A stretch of 64,000 bases of DNA from Halichondria panicea (taxonomy: Eukaryota > Porifera > Demospongiae > Suberitida > Halichondriidae), in assembly GCF_963675165.1 (NCBI RefSeq), contig NC_087377.1:6527122-6591121 (forward strand). The letters run 5' to 3'. The position numbers were made by a program, and so were the translations under genes. The number at the start of each line of letters is the position of its first letter. Position 1 is the first letter of the stretch. The notes beneath the pieces were generated by a model, which did no database searches, was not told the origin of the DNA, and saw only the letters and a program-made list of their open reading frames with translations. Shown in pieces: positions 59,700 through 64,000 of the stretch.

Positions 59700-61127
59700 T
59701 TACTGCGGCTTATCATCGCATTTCCCCCAACATTGTTTTATGTCAGGACTCAAACACTCGGCATAGACATCGAAGGGTATAGCCACAGGGCAACTCTTGA
59801 TAATGTCAACAACATACCACTGAATTTTGACAGAAGGACCAGAGGAGACCCAGCGCTGAATGACTTTGACCATCTCGTGAGCAGATACATCTTCCAGGCC
59901 GATTAAAGTGGTCCTAGCCAGAAAAACAAAAAATTTAATGCATTCTGCCAATTTCGGAAGCTATAAGTATCGTTGAGTATATCTGATTAATGGCTAATCG
60001 TTAACCCATACCAATTTTTAAGCTTGTAAGCCGTTACTATAGCTGTGTGCAATGCTTGCTTACAGTATTACATAGTTATCTTAGTCGATAATGTTTACCT
60101 GAAGTGGGCCTCAGTCTGGGATGAACGACAACTGAAGAAACTCCTTTCTACCGAAAATGGAGAGTGTGTCAAATTTGCAAAATTGATATGTGGCAGAGCA
60201 ATTGATGCATAATTGAGTAGCACTTCTTCAATGGCTCCAATGAAAGCGAGCGTGATCCTATTGGCCCTGGATTCCTGTATAAAAAGCAAATGCCATGGTT
60301 AGTATACTCTCATACATAGATCAACCGCCTATACGCCTGCCTGTTCATACAGTTTGCAATTGGGACTTCTTATACAAGCACCATGAATGGAATTTACAAG
60401 ATTCCCAAATACTTATAATAGCTTTACCATGGAAGACATTTTGAGTTAGGGGGGTCGGTGGGCGCTAGCCCTTCACTTCAATTTTAGGGGCATATGAGGT
60501 GATTCAGATTAATGGAGCATTTTTCAGAAAGGAATTGAAGGCCTATTGGAGTGTGTACTGAAGAGCAACACTATAAAACGAGTGATTCAAGCTGCGCTGT
60601 GCTAATCAGATGATGCTATAAAAGATTCTGAAGAGACTGCAACAGCCTTCACTGTAAGTAAAAGTAACCACAACTCGAGAAAGAAGCTTTAGTTTAACGA
60701 ATCAAAATCAGACAGACAAGTCAGCTTACCGTATCCCTGGTGCGGCTACGCCTAAGGCATAAAAATATTGTAAGAACACTACACATGCAGACCTATAATT
60801 ATTTGATTACAGAAACTTTTACAGGAGAAAGCATGCCGAGAAGCAGGAAAAAAGGGCAAAATCTTGTTTTTGGTTCCCATACACAATCAATTACGGCCAG
60901 ATTATTGGCTTGGTATAGGCTAATGGCGCTAGTACGTGGTTCACCATACTGCTACATTCATGCAGATCACTGAGTCAGTATCCGAGAACTGATTTACCGT
61001 CACTGCTTCAAAAGCTTGCCTAAACTTACTGTGTTCAAATACTTACGACCACGCACATACTTACTTCCCAATGAATCCAAGCAGCTACCCGGAGTAGGTG
61101 AAAACATCAGCTGCATCTTTGCCTCAT
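59700..61127 (-). pseudogene. Partial copy of the sushi gene (last three exons)
   Basis: Three blocks match exons 6-8 of the gene at 46297-50304: 61127-61065, 60274-60099 and 59913-59700. The last two frames are open and retain the core (EMVKVIQRWVSSGPSVKIQW, FSVERSFFSCRSSQTEAHF), with a seven-residue insertion (LNYASIA) in the middle one. The first block has four extra bases before its donor, which breaks the phase. No signal peptide or sushi exon precedes it within the next 2.9 kb, so this is most likely a partial duplicate without its own promoter; a chimeric transcript with unseen 5' exons is the alternative. Confidence 0.68.
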
Positions 61128-61247
61128 CTGTGAGGAAAATTCAGATGTACGTAAATAGTATACTGAAGTGTTACATATAGCACGAGACCGCGAGTGTTTT
61201 ATGAAATATATACGTAGGCCCATGCAAGCACGAGGGCGAATATAATA

Positions 61248-61365
61248 TCGCTATTCCGGCTCCCTGAAGTACGGCCACCTCGATATACCGGCCATTTGGC
61301 TTGGCACGGAATGCTAGCTATATGTTTACTGCACAAAACTCACCCTGAAGTACGGCCACTCGCTA
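61248..61365. mobile_element. Truncated Tigger-like MITE at a duplication edge
   Basis: About 118 bases nearly identical to 16032-16150 of the full element (CTATTCCGGCTCCCTGAAGT.. to ..GTACGGCCACTCGCTAT). It lacks both termini; its right edge coincides with the start of segmental duplication copy B. Confidence 0.8.
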
Positions 61366-61579
61366 TGTATACAGAAGGAGAGAGAGACGAATTTTTTGAA
61401 AAGTAACAAGAGCATCAAAAATGAATTTGGCACCTCATAAATTATTAGTTAAGGGTAAGTGGTTCCACCCTCTTGATCTAACTTAGTAGCTCTGTCTAAG
61501 ATGTCTCAGTCGATTACCCCCCCCCCCCCCTCCTCGAAGCATTGCATACGTACTTATTACTAATTTTCTTTTCTAAAGA

Positions 61580-62335
61580 ATTTTCTGCGTCACCATTGCA
61601 TTTATCCCCACACCATTTCATGTGAGGACTCACACACTTGGCATAGACACCGGAGGGTATAGCCACAGGGCTAGGCCTTGGTGGATTATGCTAGTAAGAA
61701 CTCCTGAGCATTGAGAATGGGAAAAATAGGTACATTTTCTGACGTTGACAAGAAAATAGGCACAAACGAGATTTATTAAGTCTCAAAGCAAAAAACTGTC
61801 TTAATTGATTACATGTATAGAAGACCACCTACAGCTGGCTGTTACTTATGCTATGAAATGTGTATGTCGTTCCTGAAATCCTGTATATAGTCTACCGTGA
61901 CTCAAACTAGACTCCTGTCAAATCAAACACTTTATATATACCGTAAAGCGGAAAATGTTTGTGAGGTGCAAAATTTCGCGTTTTTCAAGGGCCGAGCAGC
62001 TAACACAAACATTAAAACTGGGATAACCACCACCTGGTATTTCATATGCAAAGCTAGCGCTATTGGTGCTAGGGTATGGTTTCCTGACATTGAAACAGAA
62101 CCCACGCTGAGGGCTCTGTAGCCAAAGAGACGCTCACTATACATGCAGTAGCACGATTAGATAGGTGGATGACAAATTAGAAAAACATAGTGGAATAACT
62201 ATAATATTATAGAGAAAATAGGTGACCAATTAAGTGACAATTGAGCATTATTATAAGGACCAGAAGAGACCCAATTAACGTTGAATGACTTGACCATTAT
62301 CTCATGAGCGTTTTTGACTGAATAGAAAGTGGTCC
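61580..62335 (-). pseudogene. Relic of the sushi-gene last exon, split (copy B)
   Basis: Same structure as 42560-43315: the two ends of the exon separated by a ~570-base insert. Both duplication copies share the split, so the insertion predates the duplication. Confidence 0.62.
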
Positions 62336-62542
62336 TATAAATTATAGCCTAGTCTTATATACATCCAGTCAAAAAATAACTTGTGCGATCCTCTCCGAAC
62401 TATAAGAATTGTCAGAGATTTCCATAGATCTAATATATAGATCTAGCTATTACCAAACATCAGATTTTTCTTAGGGTCTGAGCTCTGCGACCGTCGCGTT
62501 CACATTAATTCTCAACTGTGCATGTATACATCTATATACAGT

Positions 62543-62731
62543 CAGTGGAACCTCTATTAACAACCACCTCAGAATAAAGGCCAGTTGCTATATAACGGCC
62601 AGGCACTCAGGTCCCAAATGAAAAGTTTGTGTACAAAACAAACTCAGTCTCAACAAAGGCCACCTCTGTATAAAGGCCAAAACATTGTTAATTCCCCAAA
62701 GGTGTCGATCCGTTATAGAGGGGTTCCACTG
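62543..62731. mobile_element. MITE, 'CAGTGGAACC' family (copy B)
   Basis: Equivalent to 43526-43716 in copy A, with a few substitutions and a short AGTCTC insertion. Confidence 0.82.
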
Positions 62732-63030
62732 TATACACGCAGAGCATCAGTTATAGCTAGTCTGGGGCTGCAGATGTTATAAAAATTGTGTACTATAATT
62801 ATACGGTAGCGAATTTCAGCGAATTTGTAATTAACGCTAAATTATGTCCACGCTAATAATTAACGAGCGTTTTGTATTTAATTGTTAGGTAGATGTATTT
62901 ACGTTATGTTTAATTTTTAGGACGTAATGCGAGCTAAGGCTGGATTGTTCGAGAGAGAGATCTCGTGTAGAACTATAACTCTGTGTATCTGTATTTTGTG
63001 TGTTGTTTTTGTTATTAAACACTCATTGAA

Positions 63031-63224
63031 TACCGTAAAGCGGGTAATTTTCGGGGGACAAAATATTCGTGGTTCAGCAATATTGAGACATTTCGTGGGT
63101 AATATTTTCGTGGTTGCTGCTTGGATTGTAGGTAAAGGTAGGCAAGGTCGCTTCATTCGTGGTCAGACCTCCAACCACGAAAACCACAAATATTTTGCCC
63201 CACGAAAATTACCCGCTATACGGT
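63031..63224. mobile_element. MITE, 'TACCGTATAGCG' family, present only in duplication copy B
   Basis: 194 bases, TACCGTAAAGCGGGTAATTTT pairing with AAAATTACCCGCTATACGGTA. Copy A at about 44125-44142 has the flanking sequence (ATTAAACACT..; ..GCTAGTCCTATC) without this element. Confidence 0.85.
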
Positions 63225-63440
63225 AGCTAGTCCTATCTAGAGTGAAGGGCCGCTCGGTGACAGTGCTAATAATTATTTGCTGCAAATCCGCCAAAATTTG
63301 AACAGAAAAACAGAAATTACTAGTCTATATAATAGTGTGTCCATTTCTAAAATGAATTAGAAACAATTAATTGGTTACAACGACTTTACGTGACAATTGA
63401 AATCTATTGCTGCATGCTATGATGGACTCGAGCCAGCAGG

Positions 63441-63968
63441 TCATGGTAAAGTAGCGACCACCCTAAACTTCTTGACTGTGAGCGAGTGCCCTCCCCCTCC
63501 TCCTGCGTTCCTCATGAACCTATAGAAGTCACCAGGCTGTGCTAACTTGATGACAGGATCATCTCTTAACTCAGCATTTGCTTCCATCTCATCGTGCTCA
63601 GCAATCCCAAACACTCGTCTTTTTTCTGCCACCACCACAGGAGAACTGCTTGTATTAATCTGTCTCATCAATTGCAGAAATATCTCGCCTTTTCGATTTC
63701 CGTAACCTTGATCTTTCCACACCACAGATAGAGAAAGCTTCTTAACAATACTTGGTAGGATAGGACCATCGAAATATAGTTCAGGTGCCCAGTGGCCTGA
63801 ACGTGGACCTCGTATTTCAAAGTCTTTACCGTGGACAATCATGAAGTGGGGAAGCACAGAGTGGAGACGATGACAGGTCTGGGAGAGTCTAGCTACATCC
63901 TCTGGGCAAAGCAAGTCAGCCACATGAGATAACACTAGATCTGGGAAGTCTTCAAACTGGTTTGCCAT
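63441..63968 (-). CDS. Intronless F-box protein, copy 3
   Basis: Single exon of 175 aa, the duplicate of 44377-44904 with about six residue differences (ILPSIV, MRQINTSSS, HDEMEANAEL, AQPGDFYRF, final VVATLP). F-box at residues about 4-40. No stop or frameshift. The conserved glycine run and HSLTVKKFRV C-terminus are kept. Same inferred role as the other two copies. Ends 32 bases before the window edge; its upstream region is not visible. Confidence 0.84.
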   Translation of the reverse strand: MANQFEDFPDLVLSHVADLLCPEDVARLSQTCHRLHSVLPHFMIVHGKDFEIRGPRSGHWAPELYFDGPILPSIVKKLSLSVVWKDQGYGNRKGEIFLQLMRQINTSSSPVVVAEKRRVFGIAEHDEMEANAELRDDPVIKLAQPGDFYRFMRNAGGGGGHSLTVKKFRVVATLP

Positions 63969-64000
63969 TCTAGCTATTATAATGCTAAGTCATCAGGTAA

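Larger units (their letters stand above)
61368..64000. repeat. Segmental duplication, copy B (runs off the window)
   Basis: Collinear with 42337-44940 in the same orientation at high identity, including the exon relic (about 61580-61680 and 62260-62330), the CAGTGGAACC MITE and the F-box gene. Extends to at least the window end, so the true length is not visible. Confidence 0.88.

Noticed and set aside
62585..63226. Open frames over MITE sequences in copy B
   Set aside because: They fall inside the terminal-inverted-repeat elements at 62543-62731 and 63031-63224.

Overview
This window looks like animal nuclear DNA, most likely from a demosponge (Amphimedon-like). That is an inference. Seen directly: genes are split into many small exons with GT..AG introns of about 50-1000 bases, intergenic DNA is AT-rich and full of short TAATTAT/TGCATGCA words, and short inverted-repeat elements (MITEs) are dense. 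The gene set also fits: a Neverland-type Rieske oxygenase, dermatopontin-domain proteins, CABIT-SAM adaptors and sushi/Ig secreted proteins. No bacterial gene organisation, tRNA, rRNA or CRISPR array was seen. All multi-exon models were built by hand from open frames, splice signals and matching phases; exon edges are predictions.

Layout. 1-2312 (+): last four exons of a Neverland/DAF-36-like sterol oxygenase, with its final exons bracketed by two inverted ~600-base repeats. 4543-5049 (-): intronless 168-aa unknown protein ending in a CaaX-like tetrapeptide. 5050-14239: no confident host gene, two perfect-looking hairpins and a dead retroelement fragment (12994-13498, -). 14240-21327 (+) and 26791-33844 (+): two tandem paralogues with proline-rich tails, a CABIT domain, a coiled coil and a C-terminal SAM domain (GAREM-like signalling adaptors), separated by a gene-free stretch with a ~44-base minisatellite. 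34112-36127 (-) and 38164-40482 (-): two dermatopontin-domain genes, one with an N-terminal membrane anchor and a long K/S/D/H repeat tail, the other with a signal peptide and a basic Pro-rich linker. 40890-41411, 44377-44904 and 63441-63968 (-): three intronless F-box paralogues; the second and third lie in a 2.6-kb segmental duplication (42337-44940 and 61368-64000). 46297-50304 (-): secreted protein with Ig-like region, two sushi domains and an unrecognised Cys-containing C-terminal module; pieces of that module recur as relics at 42.6, 51.0, 59.7-61.1 and 61.6 kb. 54351-59462: a ~5-kb DNA transposon with ~250-base terminal inverted repeats and two convergent intron-rich genes, its left repeat split by a 540-base foldback element; the transposase is broken by a frameshift and a stop.

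Functionally the host genes fall into sterol metabolism, intracellular tyrosine-kinase/GRB2-type signalling, extracellular matrix or cell-surface proteins, and ubiquitin-ligase substrate adaptors. There is no operon logic. The most interesting system-level feature is the 40-64 kb block, where F-box genes, sushi-gene exons, MITEs and a transposon have been repeatedly copied and broken.
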